DNA of 64,000 bases. Source: Candidatus Pseudobutyricicoccus lothianensis. Lineage in GTDB: Bacteria > Bacillota > Clostridia > Oscillospirales > Butyricicoccaceae. Location: the NCBI GenBank assembly GCA_904419295.1, contig CAJFRA010000002.1, forward strand, positions 1 through 64,000. Reading direction: 5' to 3'. This document shows positions 26,474-35,912 of this stretch, piece after piece. The notes beneath the pieces were generated by a model. It saw only the letters and a program-made list of their open reading frames with translations, was not told the origin of the DNA and made no database searches. The position numbers and the translations under genes are program-made. How positions within the stretch are numbered: position 1 is the stretch's first letter; each line of letters starts with the position of its first letter.

Positions 26474-26495
26474 GCCAGTTTTTTCTGGCACCAGT

Positions 26496-26524
26496 ATTAT
26501 AGTACCAAATCCAACGGTTTGCAA
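26496..26524 (-). promoter_or_regulatory. corA promoter
   Basis: Minus-strand TTGCAA (26519-26524), 17-bp spacer and TATAAT (26496-26501). Confidence 0.85.
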
Positions 26525-26720
26525 TCCTTTTTTCGTAAATTTTCGGCTCTGTAACCAGTCTGTTTCTTTTCTTTCGCTGTTGCGCCTAAAATCTCGCTCT
26601 TTCTTTTGTTTTCTCGATTTTGTCATCTTGGACTGGTCAAAAATTCCCCCGTTGTTTTGGTGTTTTTGACGGTTTTTTCCGGGCTTCCAATCGTGTATAC
26701 TATATAGTGTCAAAATTTCA

Positions 26721-26824
26721 TGACAGAGTAGGCGGATATGGGTCAAGTGCCGAAGGGACGGGGAGTTGCCCTTTGGACGAAAAGCCGGACAGGCTTGCCG
26801 TAGATTCGCCGCATCCCGCTGTCA
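26721..26824 (+). ncRNA. tetrahydrofolate (THF-I) riboswitch
   Basis: Folate-sensing aptamer ahead of folT. The closing stem pairs TGACAG (26721-26726) with CTGTCA (26819-26824). Conserved THF-I elements appear in order: AGAGTAG, AAGTGC, GGGACGGGGAGTTGCC, GGACGAAA, then GCCGTAGATTCGCCGCATCC. Order and spacing match the family as I know it; no covariance search was possible. The downstream gene, a folate ECF transporter S component, is the classic target. Confidence 0.88.
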
Positions 26825-26845
26825 CATACCGGAGCGGCGGCCAGA

Positions 26846-26880
26846 CCTCCTCTATGTGGCAAACACAAAGAAAGAGGAGG
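26846..26880 (+). promoter_or_regulatory. Shine-Dalgarno sequestering stem of the folT riboswitch
   Basis: CCTCCTCT (26846-26853) is exactly complementary to AGAGGAGG (26873-26880), which is the folT ribosome site 7 bases before the ATG. There is no poly-U run, so the switch probably acts on translation rather than by termination. Confidence 0.75.
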
Positions 26881-26887
26881 CATTTTC

Positions 26888-27493
26888 ATGTCTGTCAAAA
26901 GGTTTTTGAACCCCTGGCAGCCGTCTTTTTGGAAAGCGGCGGCCCAGGAATTCCGCAGCCCCCGTACGCTGGTCATCGCCGCCCTTCTGTCGGCTATCTC
27001 CATCGCCATGGGTTCGCTCTTCATTCCGGTGACCGAGAGCCTGCGGGTCTATTTTTCCTTCCTGCCCCGGGCATTGCTGGCCGCCATTTGCGGCCCTCTG
27101 GTGGGCCTTGCCGCCGGCGCCGTCATTGACCTGACCGAGTTTTTCCTGTTCCCCACCGGGTTCAGCTTCTTTCCCGGGTACACGCTGAACACCATGTTGG
27201 GTCTGTTTTTCTACGGCCTGTTCCTCTACCGGCAAAAGCCTACTGTGCTCCGCTTTGTGGCGGCCCGCACCATCATCGCTTATCTCATCAATGTGGTGCT
27301 GGGTTCGTTGTGGAACAAGATCTTGCTGGGCAACGCCTTTTGGTTCTATGCGGCCAAAAGCCTGGTGAAAAACACCATCATGATCCCCATTGAAGTCATT
27401 CTTCTGCTCATCTTGTTCCGGGCCCTTTCCCCCATGCTGCGCCGTATGCATCTGGTACCGGTGGAACCGGATGGGCCCAGCAAAGCGATCTGA
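26888..27493 (+). CDS. folT: ECF transporter S component for folate
   Basis: Substrate-binding membrane subunit of an energy-coupling-factor transporter, 201 residues with about six hydrophobic segments, between roughly 28 and 185. It lacks its own ATPases, so it must share EcfA/EcfA'/EcfT encoded elsewhere. The early LVIAALLSAISIAMG helix and the Arg-rich coupling-type stretch RFVAARTII fit FolT. The specificity call rests on the THF riboswitch directly upstream, which is strong evidence for folate. A terminator follows. Confidence 0.9.
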   Translation: MSVKRFLNPWQPSFWKAAAQEFRSPRTLVIAALLSAISIAMGSLFIPVTESLRVYFSFLPRALLAAICGPLVGLAAGAVIDLTEFFLFPTGFSFFPGYTLNTMLGLFFYGLFLYRQKPTVLRFVAARTIIAYLINVVLGSLWNKILLGNAFWFYAAKSLVKNTIMIPIEVILLLILFRALSPMLRRMHLVPVEPDGPSKAI

Positions 27494-27514
27494 TCCATTT
27501 GTCAGCTCCCAACC

Positions 27515-27548
27515 AAGGGAGGCAGGCTGGCCGCCTGCCTCCCTTTTC
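27515..27548 (+). terminator. folT terminator
   Basis: A 12-bp stem (27516-27527 with 27533-27544), 5-base loop, then TTTT. Confidence 0.82.
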
Positions 27549-27591
27549 TATTGACCCGAGCCCTGAGGCACAAACATTCTCTGCTCCGGGG

Positions 27592-27620
27592 TTGCCAAGG
27601 GTCCCATGTCCCGATACAAT
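27592..27620 (+). promoter_or_regulatory. radC promoter
   Basis: TTGCCA (27592-27597), 17-bp spacer and TACAAT (27615-27620), about 58 bp before the radC ATG. Confidence 0.75.
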
Positions 27621-27642
27621 AAAGAGAGTGGAAAACCAACAA

Positions 27643-27660
27643 GCCCTATGAAAATAGGGC
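27643..27660 (+). repeat. GNRA-loop hairpin just before the radC ribosome site
   Basis: GCCCTAT (27643-27649), GAAA loop, ATAGGGC (27654-27660): a perfect 7-bp stem in the radC leader with no poly-U, ending a few bases before the ribosome site. Confidence 0.6.
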
Positions 27661-27677
27661 GGGAAAGAGGGGATACT

Positions 27678-28358
27678 ATGGGAATACACGACGGCCACCG
27701 CAAGCGTTTGCGCCAACGCTTTGCCCAGCAAGGCGCCGATGGCTTCCAGGATCATGAGCTGCTGGAGTATCTGCTCCAGTTCTCTTTGCCCCGGGTGGAT
27801 ACCAACCCGCTGGCGCACCGGCTGATGGATCGTTTTGGCTCCTTCTCCAGCGTGCTGGATGCACCGGTGGAATCGCTGCTGCAAGTGGAGGGCGTGGGCC
27901 CGGGCACGGCTGCTTTTCTCTCCGCCTTGCCCGGGGTCTGCCGCCGGTATTATACGGACCGCAACACCGACATCATCCTCAATTCCAGCGACCGCAGCGG
28001 GCGCTATTTGCTGCCCCGCTTCATCGGCCGATCGGTGGAGACCGTGTTTTTGGTGTGTATGGACAGCAAGTGCAAAGTGCTGGCCTGCCTGCGGCTCAGC
28101 GAAGGCAACACCACAATGGCCTCGGTAGACCCGGCCCAAGTCACCCGGGAAGCCCTGCGGCTGCAGGCGGTGCGTGTCACTTTGGCCCACAACCATCCGG
28201 GCGGCGTGGCCCTCCCCTCGCAAGCCGATCTGGATGCCACATACCGCATTGCCCAAGCCTTGCACACCGTGAATATCCAGCTGGATGACCACATCATCGT
28301 TGCGGATCAGGATTTTGTCTCCCTGGCCAATTCCGGCCAGATCCCCCGCTTCCGCTGA
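27678..28358 (+). CDS. radC: RadC-family JAB/MPN domain protein
   Basis: Protein of 226 residues with an N-terminal helix-hairpin-helix-like part (EGVGPGTAAFLSAL near 75-90) and a C-terminal JAB1/MPN metalloprotease-like domain. The metal motif is HNHPGG near 174-179 followed by the conserved Ser and Asp (PSQADLDAT). Despite its name, a role in DNA repair is unproven for the family. The ATG at 27678 has a GAGGGG site; in-frame ATGs upstream overlap the promoter and leader. It is followed by uvrB, which has a separate promoter. Confidence 0.9.
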   Translation: MGIHDGHRKRLRQRFAQQGADGFQDHELLEYLLQFSLPRVDTNPLAHRLMDRFGSFSSVLDAPVESLLQVEGVGPGTAAFLSALPGVCRRYYTDRNTDIILNSSDRSGRYLLPRFIGRSVETVFLVCMDSKCKVLACLRLSEGNTTMASVDPAQVTREALRLQAVRVTLAHNHPGGVALPSQADLDATYRIAQALHTVNIQLDDHIIVADQDFVSLANSGQIPRFR

Positions 28359-28435
28359 CCGGTATCCGCTCAAAAACAGCGGCATTCGCCTCTGGATTTT
28401 GGGCGAAATACCCTGGTTTTTCATCGCCCTTTTGG

Positions 28436-28464
28436 TTGCGAAAGAACAAATGTTCTGCTATAAT
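28436..28464 (+). promoter_or_regulatory. uvrBA promoter
   Basis: TTGCGA (28436-28441), 17-bp spacer and TATAAT (28459-28464), about 105 bp before the uvrB ATG. Confidence 0.9.
28444..28455. promoter_or_regulatory. LexA (SOS) box in the uvrBA promoter spacer
   Basis: GAACAAATGTTC matches the Gram-positive LexA core GAAC-N4-GTTC exactly and lies wholly between the -35 and -10 boxes. LexA binding there would block RNA polymerase, so uvrBA should be induced by DNA damage. Confidence 0.88.
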
Positions 28465-28569
28465 AATTTCAGTGATCTCATTGCGCCATCCGCTGGCGGA
28501 TGGCGCTTGCTGCGCCTGTTCCCGGCACTGCCCAAGGGCGGCCGGGCCTGGCGGAAAGGAGGCGGCTAG

Positions 28570-30582
28570 ATGCCAAAGTTTCAGATCGTCAGCGATTACA
28601 AGCCCTCTGGCGACCAGCCGGAGGCCATTGAGAGCCTGGCCCGCGGTGTGGAGCTGGGGCTGCCGGAACAAACGCTGCTGGGCGTCACCGGTTCGGGCAA
28701 GACGTTTACCATGGCCAATATCATCGAAAAAGTCCAGCGGCCCACCCTGGTGCTGGCCCACAACAAAACACTGGCCGCCCAGCTGTGTTCTGAGTTCCGG
28801 GAATTTTTCCCCAACAACGCGGTGGAATTCTTCGTCTCCTATTACGATTATTACCAGCCGGAAGCCTACATCCCCTCTACGGACACGTACATCGAAAAAG
28901 ATTCCGACGTCAACTCCGAGCTGGATCGCTTGCGCCATTCGGCCACATCTGCCCTGTTCGAGCGGCGGGATGTGATCATCGTGGCCAGCGTCTCCTGTAT
29001 TTATTCCCTGGGCGACCCCATCGATTATGCCAACATGGTCATCTCGCTGCGCACCGGCCAGCAGCGGGATCGGGATGAGATCTGCCGCAAGCTGGTGGAC
29101 ATCCAATACGAGCGGAACGACGTGAGTTTTGACCGCAACCGCTTCCGCGTGCGCGGCGATACTCTGGAGATCCATTTGGCTTATACCGATGAATACGCCA
29201 TCCGGGTGGAGTTCTTTGGCGATGAGATCGACCGCATTTCCGAGATCAACATCGTCACCGGCCAGGTGCGCCGTGTGGTGGACCATGTGGCCATTTATCC
29301 GGCCTCCCATTATGTGACGCCCCGGGACAAGCTGGAAGTTGCCCTGCAAAACATCGAGCAGGAGATGAACGAGCGGGTGGCTTTTTTTGAAAAAGAAGGC
29401 AAGCTCATCGAAGCCCAGCGGATCAAGCAGCGCACTTCCTACGATATGGAGATGCTGCGGGAGATCGGCTTTTGCAGCGGCATCGAGAACTATTCCCGGG
29501 TCCTCTCCGGCCGGGCGCCGGGCAGCGCCCCCCACACTTTGCTGGATTACTTCCCCAAAGACTACTTGATGATCATCGACGAGAGCCATGTGACGCTGCC
29601 CCAGGTGCGGGCCATGTACCACGGCGACCGGGCCCGCAAAGAGATGTTGGTGGATTACGGCTTCCGCCTGCCTTCTGCTTTCGACAACCGGCCTTTGGCC
29701 TTTGAGGAATTCCAGCAGCGCATCAATCAGGTGATCTATGTCAGCGCCACGCCGGGCGAATACGAGCGCACCCGTTCTTCTCAGACAGTGGAACAGGTGA
29801 TCCGCCCCACAGGCCTGCTGGACCCAGAAGTGGAGGTCCGGCCGGTGGAAGGGCAGATCGACGATCTGATGGAAGAGATCCGCCTGCGGGAGGCGCGGCA
29901 AGAGCGGGTATTGGTGACGACGCTGACCAAACGGATGGCCGAAGACCTGACCGATTACCTGCAGCAAAACGGCGTCAGCTGCCGGTATATGCACCACGAC
30001 ATCGACACCATCGAGCGGATGCAGCTGCTCCGTTCCCTGCGGCTTGGCGAGTTCCAGGTGCTCATCGGCATCAACTTGCTGCGGGAAGGGTTGGACTTGC
30101 CGGAAGTCTCCTTGGTGGCCATTCTGGATGCGGACAAAGAAGGATTCCTGCGCAGCGAGACCTCGCTGATCCAGACCATCGGCCGGGCGGCCCGCAACGC
30201 CCAGGGCAAAGTGATCATGTACGCCGATACCATCACCCCCTCCATGCGCCGGGCCATTGACGAAACGGAGCGCCGCCGTTCCATCCAGCAGGCTTTTAAC
30301 GAGCAGCACAGCATCGTGCCCAAGACCATCTACAAAAGCGTGCGGGATGTCATTGAGATCTCCCGGGATGCCGGCACCGTGGCCCTGCCGGCGGACAGCT
30401 TGAAAAAAATGACCAAAAAGCAGCGGGAGCAGACCATTCAAAAGCTGGAGCGGGATATGCGGGAAGCTGCCAAAATGCTGGAATTTGAATACGCCGCCAT
30501 CCTGCGGGATCAGATCAAAAAGCTGCGGGAGGGCAACGATACGGCTGGCTCCGGGCGCAGCCGCAGAAAGGACAATGGATAA
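28570..30582 (+). CDS. uvrB: excinuclease ABC subunit B
   Basis: Damage-verifying helicase of nucleotide excision repair. It is 670 residues, full length. Walker A GVTGSGKT lies at 38-45, the beta-hairpin [12 protein letters not shown] follows near 95-106, helicase motifs DESH and QTIGRAAR are present, and a C-terminal UVR domain near 625-660 binds UvrC. GGAAAGGAGG precedes the ATG. uvrA begins 2 bp after its stop, so the two are one operon under LexA control. Confidence 0.98.
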   Translation: MPKFQIVSDYKPSGDQPEAIESLARGVELGLPEQTLLGVTGSGKTFTMANIIEKVQRPTLVLAHNKTLAAQLCSEFREFFPNNAVEFFVSYYDYYQPEAYIPSTDTYIEKDSDVNSELDRLRHSATSALFERRDVIIVASVSCIYSLGDPIDYANMVISLRTGQQRDRDEICRKLVDIQYERNDVSFDRNRFRVRGDTLEIHLAYTDEYAIRVEFFGDEIDRISEINIVTGQVRRVVDHVAIYPASHYVTPRDKLEVALQNIEQEMNERVAFFEKEGKLIEAQRIKQRTSYDMEMLREIGFCSGIENYSRVLSGRAPGSAPHTLLDYFPKDYLMIIDESHVTLPQVRAMYHGDRARKEMLVDYGFRLPSAFDNRPLAFEEFQQRINQVIYVSATPGEYERTRSSQTVEQVIRPTGLLDPEVEVRPVEGQIDDLMEEIRLREARQERVLVTTLTKRMAEDLTDYLQQNGVSCRYMHHDIDTIERMQLLRSLRLGEFQVLIGINLLREGLDLPEVSLVAILDADKEGFLRSETSLIQTIGRAARNAQGKVIMYADTITPSMRRAIDETERRRSIQQAFNEQHSIVPKTIYKSVRDVIEISRDAGTVALPADSLKKMTKKQREQTIQKLERDMREAAKMLEFEYAAILRDQIKKLREGNDTAGSGRSRRKDNG

Positions 30583-30584
30583 CC

Positions 30585-33422
30585 ATGCACGATAAAATAT
30601 TTGTCAAGGGAGCCAGGGAGCACAACCTGAAAAACGTGGATGTGACCATCCCCCGGGATACCCTGACTGTGGTCACGGGCATCTCCGGTTCGGGCAAGAG
30701 CTCCTTGGCCTTTGATACCATCTATGCCGAAGGGCAGCGCCGCTATGTAGAGTCTCTTTCCTCCTATGCCCGGCAGTTTTTGGGGCAGATGGAAAAGCCG
30801 GATGTGGACTATATCGAAGGGCTTTCCCCAGCCATCTCCATCGACCAAAAGACCACCTCCAAAAACCCCCGCTCCACTGTGGGCACCGTGACGGAGATCT
30901 ACGATTACCTCCGCCTGCTGTGGGCGCGCATCGGCATTCCCCATTGCCCCAAATGCGGCAAGGAGATCAAGCAGCAGACCATCGACCAGATCATCGACCA
31001 GCTGATGAGCTATGACATGGGCACCAAAATGCAGATCCTGGCCCCGGTGGTCCGGGCACGCAAAGGCGAACACGTCAAGATCTTGGAGGACGCGCGCAAA
31101 AGTGGTTTTGTGCGGGTGCGGGTCGATGGCAGCCTGTACGATCTTTCCGAAGAGATCAAGCTGGAAAAAAACAAAAAACACAACATCGAAGTGGTGGTGG
31201 ACCGCATCGTCCTGCGGGAGGACATCCAGCGCCGCCTGACCGATTCGGTGGAGACGGCCGCCAGCCTTTCGGGTGGCTTGGTCATCGTGGATCTCCCGGG
31301 CCAGGGGGAAGTGCTCTTTTCCCAGAACTACGCCTGTGAGGATTGCGGCATCTCCATCGAAGAGCTGACGCCCCGGCTGTTCTCCTTCAACAATCCCTAT
31401 GGGGCCTGCCCGGAGTGCACCGGTTTGGGCATGAAACTGGAGATCGACCCGGACCGCATCATCCCCAACCGGGGGCTTTCCATCCTGCAAGGGGCGGTCA
31501 AGGCCCCGGGTTGGAACTCCTTGGACGATGGCAGCATTGCCCGGATGTATTTTGACGCACTGTCCAAAAAATACGGGTTTGCCCTGGATGTGCCGGTGAA
31601 GGATCTGCCCAAAAAAGCTGTGGATGTCGTTCTATACGGCACCAAAGGGGAACCGCTGGACCTGCACTGGAAAAAAGCAGGGGGCGGCGGCCACTATGTG
31701 CAGCCTTTTGAGGGCATCATCAAGAACCTGGAGCGCCGCTACAGCGAAACCACCAGCGAATCGGCCCGGGAGGAGATCGAGGAGTGCATGAGCCCTATCC
31801 CCTGCCAGGCCTGCCACGGTAAGCGGCTCAAGCCAGAGGCTCTGGCGGTGACGGTGGGCGGCATCAACATCGCCGACTTTTCCGACCTTTCCGTCACCCG
31901 CGCCCTGGAATTCATCAATGGCCTGCAGCTGACGGAGCGGGAGAACATGATCGCCTCCCGCATCCTCAAGGAGATCCGGGAACGGCTGGGCTTTTTGCAG
32001 AGCGTGGGCCTGGAGTACTTGACCCTTTCCCGCAGCAGCGGCACTTTGTCCGGCGGTGAGAGCCAGCGCATCCGGCTGGCCACCCAAATCGGTTCTTCCC
32101 TGATGGGCGTGCTGTACATTCTGGATGAGCCTTCCATTGGCCTGCACCAGCGGGACAACACCAAGCTGCTGCACACCCTCAAGCACCTGCGGGATCTGGG
32201 CAATACTCTCATCGTGGTAGAGCACGATGAAGAGACCATGCTGGAAGCCGACCACATCATCGATGTGGGCCCGGGCGCCGGCGTGCACGGGGGCAATATT
32301 CTGTGCACCGGCACAGCCCAGCAGATCATGGCCTGTGAAAACTCCATCACCGGCCAGTACCTGAGCGGCAAAAAGAGCATCCCCCTGCCCGCCCAGCGGC
32401 GGTCGGGCAATGGGGAAAAGCTGGTGATCCGCGGCGCCCGGGAGAACAATTTGAAAAATGTGGATGTGACCATCCCCCTGGGCACGCTGACATTGGTCAC
32501 CGGCGTTTCCGGCTCGGGCAAGAGTTCGCTGATCAACGAGATCCTCTACAAGCACCTGGCAGCAGAGCTCAACGGCGCCCGTACCCGCCCCGGCGCTTTT
32601 GACCGCATCGATGGGCTGGAACATCTGGACAAAGTCATCAACATCAACCAAAGCCCCATCGGCCGTACGCCCCGATCCAACCCTGCCACATATACCGGGG
32701 TATTCAGCGATATCCGGGAGATCTTCGCCAAGACGCAAGACGCCAAAGCCCGTGGCTATGGCCCAGGCCGCTTTTCCTTCAATGTGCGGGGCGGCCGGTG
32801 CGAGGCCTGCGGCGGCGGCGGGCTGGTCAAGATCGAGATGCACTTTTTGCCGGACATCTATGTGCCCTGCGACGTGTGCGGCGGCAAACGGTACAACCGG
32901 GAGACGCTGGAAGTCAAATACAAGGGCAAAAACATCAACGAAGTCTTGGATATGACGGTGGAAGAAGCCCTGGGTTTCTTTGAAAACGTGCCCAAGATCC
33001 AAAAAAAGATCCAGACCCTATACGATGTGGGTCTGGGATATATCAAGATCGGCCAACCCTCCACCACCTTGTCGGGCGGCGAAGCCCAGCGGGTCAAACT
33101 GGCCACGGAATTGGCCAAACGCCACACCGGCCGGACCATCTACATTTTGGATGAGCCCACTACCGGGCTCCATGTGGCCGATGTACACAAGCTGACCGAT
33201 GTGCTGGAAGCCCTGGTGGATGCCGGCAATACCGTGGTGGTCATTGAGCACAACCTGGATGTGATCAAAATTGCCGACCACATCATCGACCTGGGGCCCG
33301 AGGGCGGCGACAAAGGCGGCACAGTGGTGGCCTGCGGTACGCCCGAGCAGGTAATGGAAGTAGAAGCTTCTTACACGGGGCAGTATCTGAAAAAGTATCT
33401 GCAAGATCACCGGCAAATGTAG
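30585..33422 (+). CDS. uvrA: excinuclease ABC subunit A
   Basis: Damage-sensing ATPase of nucleotide excision repair, 945 residues. Two ABC modules each have Walker A (GISGSGKS near 31-38, GVSGSGKS near 640) and a signature ([24 protein letters not shown]). Zinc modules show CPKCG near 122, CEDCG with CPEC near 255-280, CQACHGKRL near 407 and CEACGGGG with [10 protein letters not shown] near 740-770. It is complete and co-transcribed with uvrB. Confidence 0.98.
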   Translation: MHDKIFVKGAREHNLKNVDVTIPRDTLTVVTGISGSGKSSLAFDTIYAEGQRRYVESLSSYARQFLGQMEKPDVDYIEGLSPAISIDQKTTSKNPRSTVGTVTEIYDYLRLLWARIGIPHCPKCGKEIKQQTIDQIIDQLMSYDMGTKMQILAPVVRARKGEHVKILEDARKSGFVRVRVDGSLYDLSEEIKLEKNKKHNIEVVVDRIVLREDIQRRLTDSVETAASLSGGLVIVDLPGQGEVLFSQNYACEDCGISIEELTPRLFSFNNPYGACPECTGLGMKLEIDPDRIIPNRGLSILQGAVKAPGWNSLDDGSIARMYFDALSKKYGFALDVPVKDLPKKAVDVVLYGTKGEPLDLHWKKAGGGGHYVQPFEGIIKNLERRYSETTSESAREEIEECMSPIPCQACHGKRLKPEALAVTVGGINIADFSDLSVTRALEFINGLQLTERENMIASRILKEIRERLGFLQSVGLEYLTLSRSSGTLSGGESQRIRLATQIGSSLMGVLYILDEPSIGLHQRDNTKLLHTLKHLRDLGNTLIVVEHDEETMLEADHIIDVGPGAGVHGGNILCTGTAQQIMACENSITGQYLSGKKSIPLPAQRRSGNGEKLVIRGARENNLKNVDVTIPLGTLTLVTGVSGSGKSSLINEILYKHLAAELNGARTRPGAFDRIDGLEHLDKVININQSPIGRTPRSNPATYTGVFSDIREIFAKTQDAKARGYGPGRFSFNVRGGRCEACGGGGLVKIEMHFLPDIYVPCDVCGGKRYNRETLEVKYKGKNINEVLDMTVEEALGFFENVPKIQKKIQTLYDVGLGYIKIGQPSTTLSGGEAQRVKLATELAKRHTGRTIYILDEPTTGLHVADVHKLTDVLEALVDAGNTVVVIEHNLDVIKIADHIIDLGPEGGDKGGTVVACGTPEQVMEVEASYTGQYLKKYLQDHRQM

Positions 33423-33441
33423 CGCGATCACCATATACCGA

Positions 33442-33478
33442 AAAGGGGCTTGGCGCCACAGGCGCCAAGCCCTTTTTT
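33442..33478. terminator. bidirectional terminator between uvrA and the lipoprotein gene
   Basis: A 12-bp GC-rich stem (33446-33457 with 33461-33472), loop ACA, six T on the plus strand and TTTT on the minus strand. It can serve both converging genes. Confidence 0.9.
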
Positions 33479-33482
33479 GCCG

Positions 33483-34346
33483 CTATGCTGCCAACGGCTC
33501 TCCATTTTCCATCACAATGGGTGGCAGCTCCTTTTTTTCTCCATACAAATCCGGCCTGGCCAGCAGATATTCTTTCAACTGGGCCCGGTTTTGAAAGCGC
33601 GTCGCCTGAAAGGGCGCTTCCGGGCTGTACCTTTCAACAAACAATAAGCCTTCCTCCGTTTCGGCCAGAACGCCTGCATGGGTGACAAAACGCACGTCTT
33701 CAAAGACAGAATGGGCATAGACCGTCACCAGAGAAAGGCCGCTGCCCTGCAGAGCAATGTCCCGGCTGCGCCAGGCTTGCTGGATCAGTTGGGTGTGCTC
33801 TTCCATCGTAGCCGCACCAGCCACCGGCACCCACTGGAACAGGATGCTGTAATGGGCTTTGTCCTGAGGGCTCATAGCAAAGGCCTGATAATTGTCGATG
33901 GCCTGCAGATCAAACAGCAGATGCCAGTCGTTTTCATCCCGCTCTCCCCGGGCGGAAACCCGGTCGCCCAGCAAGAGAAAGGCAGTCAAGCGGCAATTGG
34001 GCTCCGGCATATAGGTGCCCCCCTTCCCCTCTTTCAAAGGGAATCGCACTTGGCTGTAGTCCACATAGTCTTGTGCCATTTCCACAAAACCAACGGGCAG
34101 CTGAGGCGATGTGATCCGTCCGTTCAGATCCTCCACCCATTCCAGCCAGGTATGGATCCGCTCTTGTGGCACACCTTGCCGTTGCAGCACTTGTGCCACC
34201 GAATTCCGGGATGCCTCGTCCATCAAATTGGAATATGTCACCGTTTTACTTGCCTGGCCGCCGGAAAAACGATGCTCCTCCAGCGGCCTATTGCAAGCGG
34301 TCAAGCAAAGGGCAGCCAGCACAAAAGATGCAATCCATTTCATCAT
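33483..34346 (-). CDS. predicted lipoprotein of unknown function
   Basis: A 287-residue exported protein. The signal peptide ends in a lipobox LTAC with the lipidated Cys near residue 18. The mature chain has no family I recognise; it contains motifs such as LEWVEDLNGRIT and SILFQWVP and looks globular, with no repeats. The ATG at 34346 has a TAGGAG site and a second ATG follows immediately. It has its own promoter, and a shared terminator lies downstream. Confidence 0.75.
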   Translation of the reverse strand: MMKWIASFVLAALCLTACNRPLEEHRFSGGQASKTVTYSNLMDEASRNSVAQVLQRQGVPQERIHTWLEWVEDLNGRITSPQLPVGFVEMAQDYVDYSQVRFPLKEGKGGTYMPEPNCRLTAFLLLGDRVSARGERDENDWHLLFDLQAIDNYQAFAMSPQDKAHYSILFQWVPVAGAATMEEHTQLIQQAWRSRDIALQGSGLSLVTVYAHSVFEDVRFVTHAGVLAETEEGLLFVERYSPEAPFQATRFQNRAQLKEYLLARPDLYGEKKELPPIVMENGEPLAA

Positions 34347-34368
34347 GATTTCTCCTATCGCTCGTACT

Positions 34369-34397
34369 ATGATAGATTGGACGCATCTGATGCACAA
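34369..34397 (-). promoter_or_regulatory. promoter of the lipoprotein gene
   Basis: Minus-strand TTGTGC (34392-34397), 17-bp spacer and TATCAT (34369-34374), only about 23 bp before the ATG. Confidence 0.55.
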
Positions 34398-34421
34398 AAA
34401 GTTGTAGGATCTCTCCTCTTT

Positions 34422-35834
34422 TTATTGCCGCAGCTCATACAGCCGGGGGTTCTCAGCCACTTCAGGACGTCCCAGACGGCTCATCATCGTATCCAGCGCC
34501 CGGGCGGCGTCATCCAGCACTTTGCGCTCGTCGATCTGGGTCAGTTTGCGGCCTTCCATCGCAATGGCACCATCCACGATCACGCAGTCCACGTCTTGGC
34601 CCATGGCATGGTATACCAGCCGCTGCACCGGCATCAGCCCAAAGGGCGCCAGATGGGGCTGCTCCACATCCACCGTGATGATGTCCGCCCGCTTGCCCAC
34701 TTCCAGGCTGCCCACCAGCCGGTCCACTCCCAGCGCCCGTGCCGGTTCGATGGTCACCAGCTCCAGCGCTTTGCCGCAGGGGATCAAATTGCCGTCTTTG
34801 TGGCGGAAGCGTTGGAACAGCTGGACATTCTTCATATCCCGCCACAGGTCAAAACTGCGGTCGGGCGCAGTGCCATCGGTCACCACGGCCAGGTGGATGC
34901 CCATTTCCAGCATTTCTTGCACCGGGCAGTGACCTGCCACATTGGCATGGGTAGTGGGTCCGTGGAACACATAGGCCCCTGTGCGGGCCAGGATCTCCAG
35001 CTCTTGCTGGCTATACCCGGTGCTATGGGTCAGGGAAAGGCGGGGCGTCAGCACTTCCGGTGTGTGGTCTGCCATGAACAGCACATCGCCGCCATAGCCG
35101 TGGGAATGCAGGGGCACGTCGTATTGGCTGGCGATGCGGAACATCTCCCGGTTGTGGCGGATGTTGGTTTCATCGTCCTCGTCGGGCCGGCGTCCCATTC
35201 GGCCGGGGGCCACGATACAGGTCATGCGGGGGTGTTTCCCATTCAGGGTCCGCACTGCCTCCTCTGTGGTCCGATAGGCAGTTTCCGGCGTCACCTCCAC
35301 CTCTGTGGTGCTGCCATCCTTGTTCCACACCCGCGCCCGTTTGGGAAAAGCGCCATAAGGGCAGCCAATGCCAGAAAGCTGGCGGATACCTGTGGCAATG
35401 GAACCCTCAAAATGGGCGGTCAACGGCTCGATGCTGTCTACGCGGGGCGTGCTGCCGATCATCGATACTCCGGTTGTCGTGCCGAATTTCAACCGTTCCG
35501 CGGCGGCCAAAGCCCCTTCGGCCCGCCAAAACTCCCCATCGGTACACCGGTAATAGATCTCTTCTGCCATAGCTTCCCAGCCATCGTCCAAATGCTCACC
35601 CAGGGTCTTGATCAGGCAATGGCCGCCATGGCCGTGGGCATCCACTAACCCGGGCAAAATGGCGTGGCCGCTGCAATCCATCACCCGGGCGGCTGTGGCG
35701 TCTTGGGGCAGCTGCTCCATCGGGCCCAAAGCGGCAATGGAGTTCCCCTCCACGGCCACATAGCCTTTGTCGTAGATGCGATGGCTCTCATCCACGGTAA
35801 TAACAATACCATTTGTCAATAACAGATCCCACAT
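34422..35834 (-). CDS. amidohydrolase-superfamily deaminase/chlorohydrolase-like enzyme
   Basis: Metal-dependent hydrolase of 470 residues in the TrzA/ATZ-SsnA group, which deaminates or dechlorinates ring compounds. Metal-site motifs are present: DAHGHGGH near 58, LHSHGYGG near 245 and TDGTAPDRS near 320. Other landmarks are the N-terminal LLTNGIVITVD and the C-terminal KRADIITVD. The start at 35834 has an AAAGGACGG site. It is a single gene with no pathway neighbours, so the substrate (guanine, cytosine, S-adenosylhomocysteine or other) cannot be chosen. Confidence 0.85.
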   Translation of the reverse strand: MWDLLLTNGIVITVDESHRIYDKGYVAVEGNSIAALGPMEQLPQDATAARVMDCSGHAILPGLVDAHGHGGHCLIKTLGEHLDDGWEAMAEEIYYRCTDGEFWRAEGALAAAERLKFGTTTGVSMIGSTPRVDSIEPLTAHFEGSIATGIRQLSGIGCPYGAFPKRARVWNKDGSTTEVEVTPETAYRTTEEAVRTLNGKHPRMTCIVAPGRMGRRPDEDDETNIRHNREMFRIASQYDVPLHSHGYGGDVLFMADHTPEVLTPRLSLTHSTGYSQQELEILARTGAYVFHGPTTHANVAGHCPVQEMLEMGIHLAVVTDGTAPDRSFDLWRDMKNVQLFQRFRHKDGNLIPCGKALELVTIEPARALGVDRLVGSLEVGKRADIITVDVEQPHLAPFGLMPVQRLVYHAMGQDVDCVIVDGAIAMEGRKLTQIDERKVLDDAARALDTMMSRLGRPEVAENPRLYELRQ

Positions 35835-35883
35835 AACATTCCGTCCTTTCCTTATGTTGTGCTGCATGGGTGATTCTGTCCCC

Positions 35884-35912
35884 ATTGTACTGTATCCGCC
35901 TGCTTCTGTAAA
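35884..35912 (-). promoter_or_regulatory. promoter of the amidohydrolase gene
   Basis: Minus-strand TTTACA (35907-35912), 17-bp spacer and TACAAT (35884-35889), about 50 bp before the start. Confidence 0.72.

Larger units (their letters stand above)
26338..26720. other. divergent intergenic region with the corA leader and promoter
   Basis: No gene is supported. On the minus strand it holds the corA promoter, a 14-bp palindrome just after the expected transcript start, and a GC-rich hairpin (CTCCG with CGGAG) directly before the corA ribosome site. On the plus strand a TATACT at 26696-26701 may start the riboswitch transcript, although its -35 is unclear. Confidence 0.6.

Noticed and set aside
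26338-26490. M-box (ykoK) Mg2+ riboswitch before corA
   Set aside because: The conserved M-box sequences could not be found; only generic hairpins are seen.
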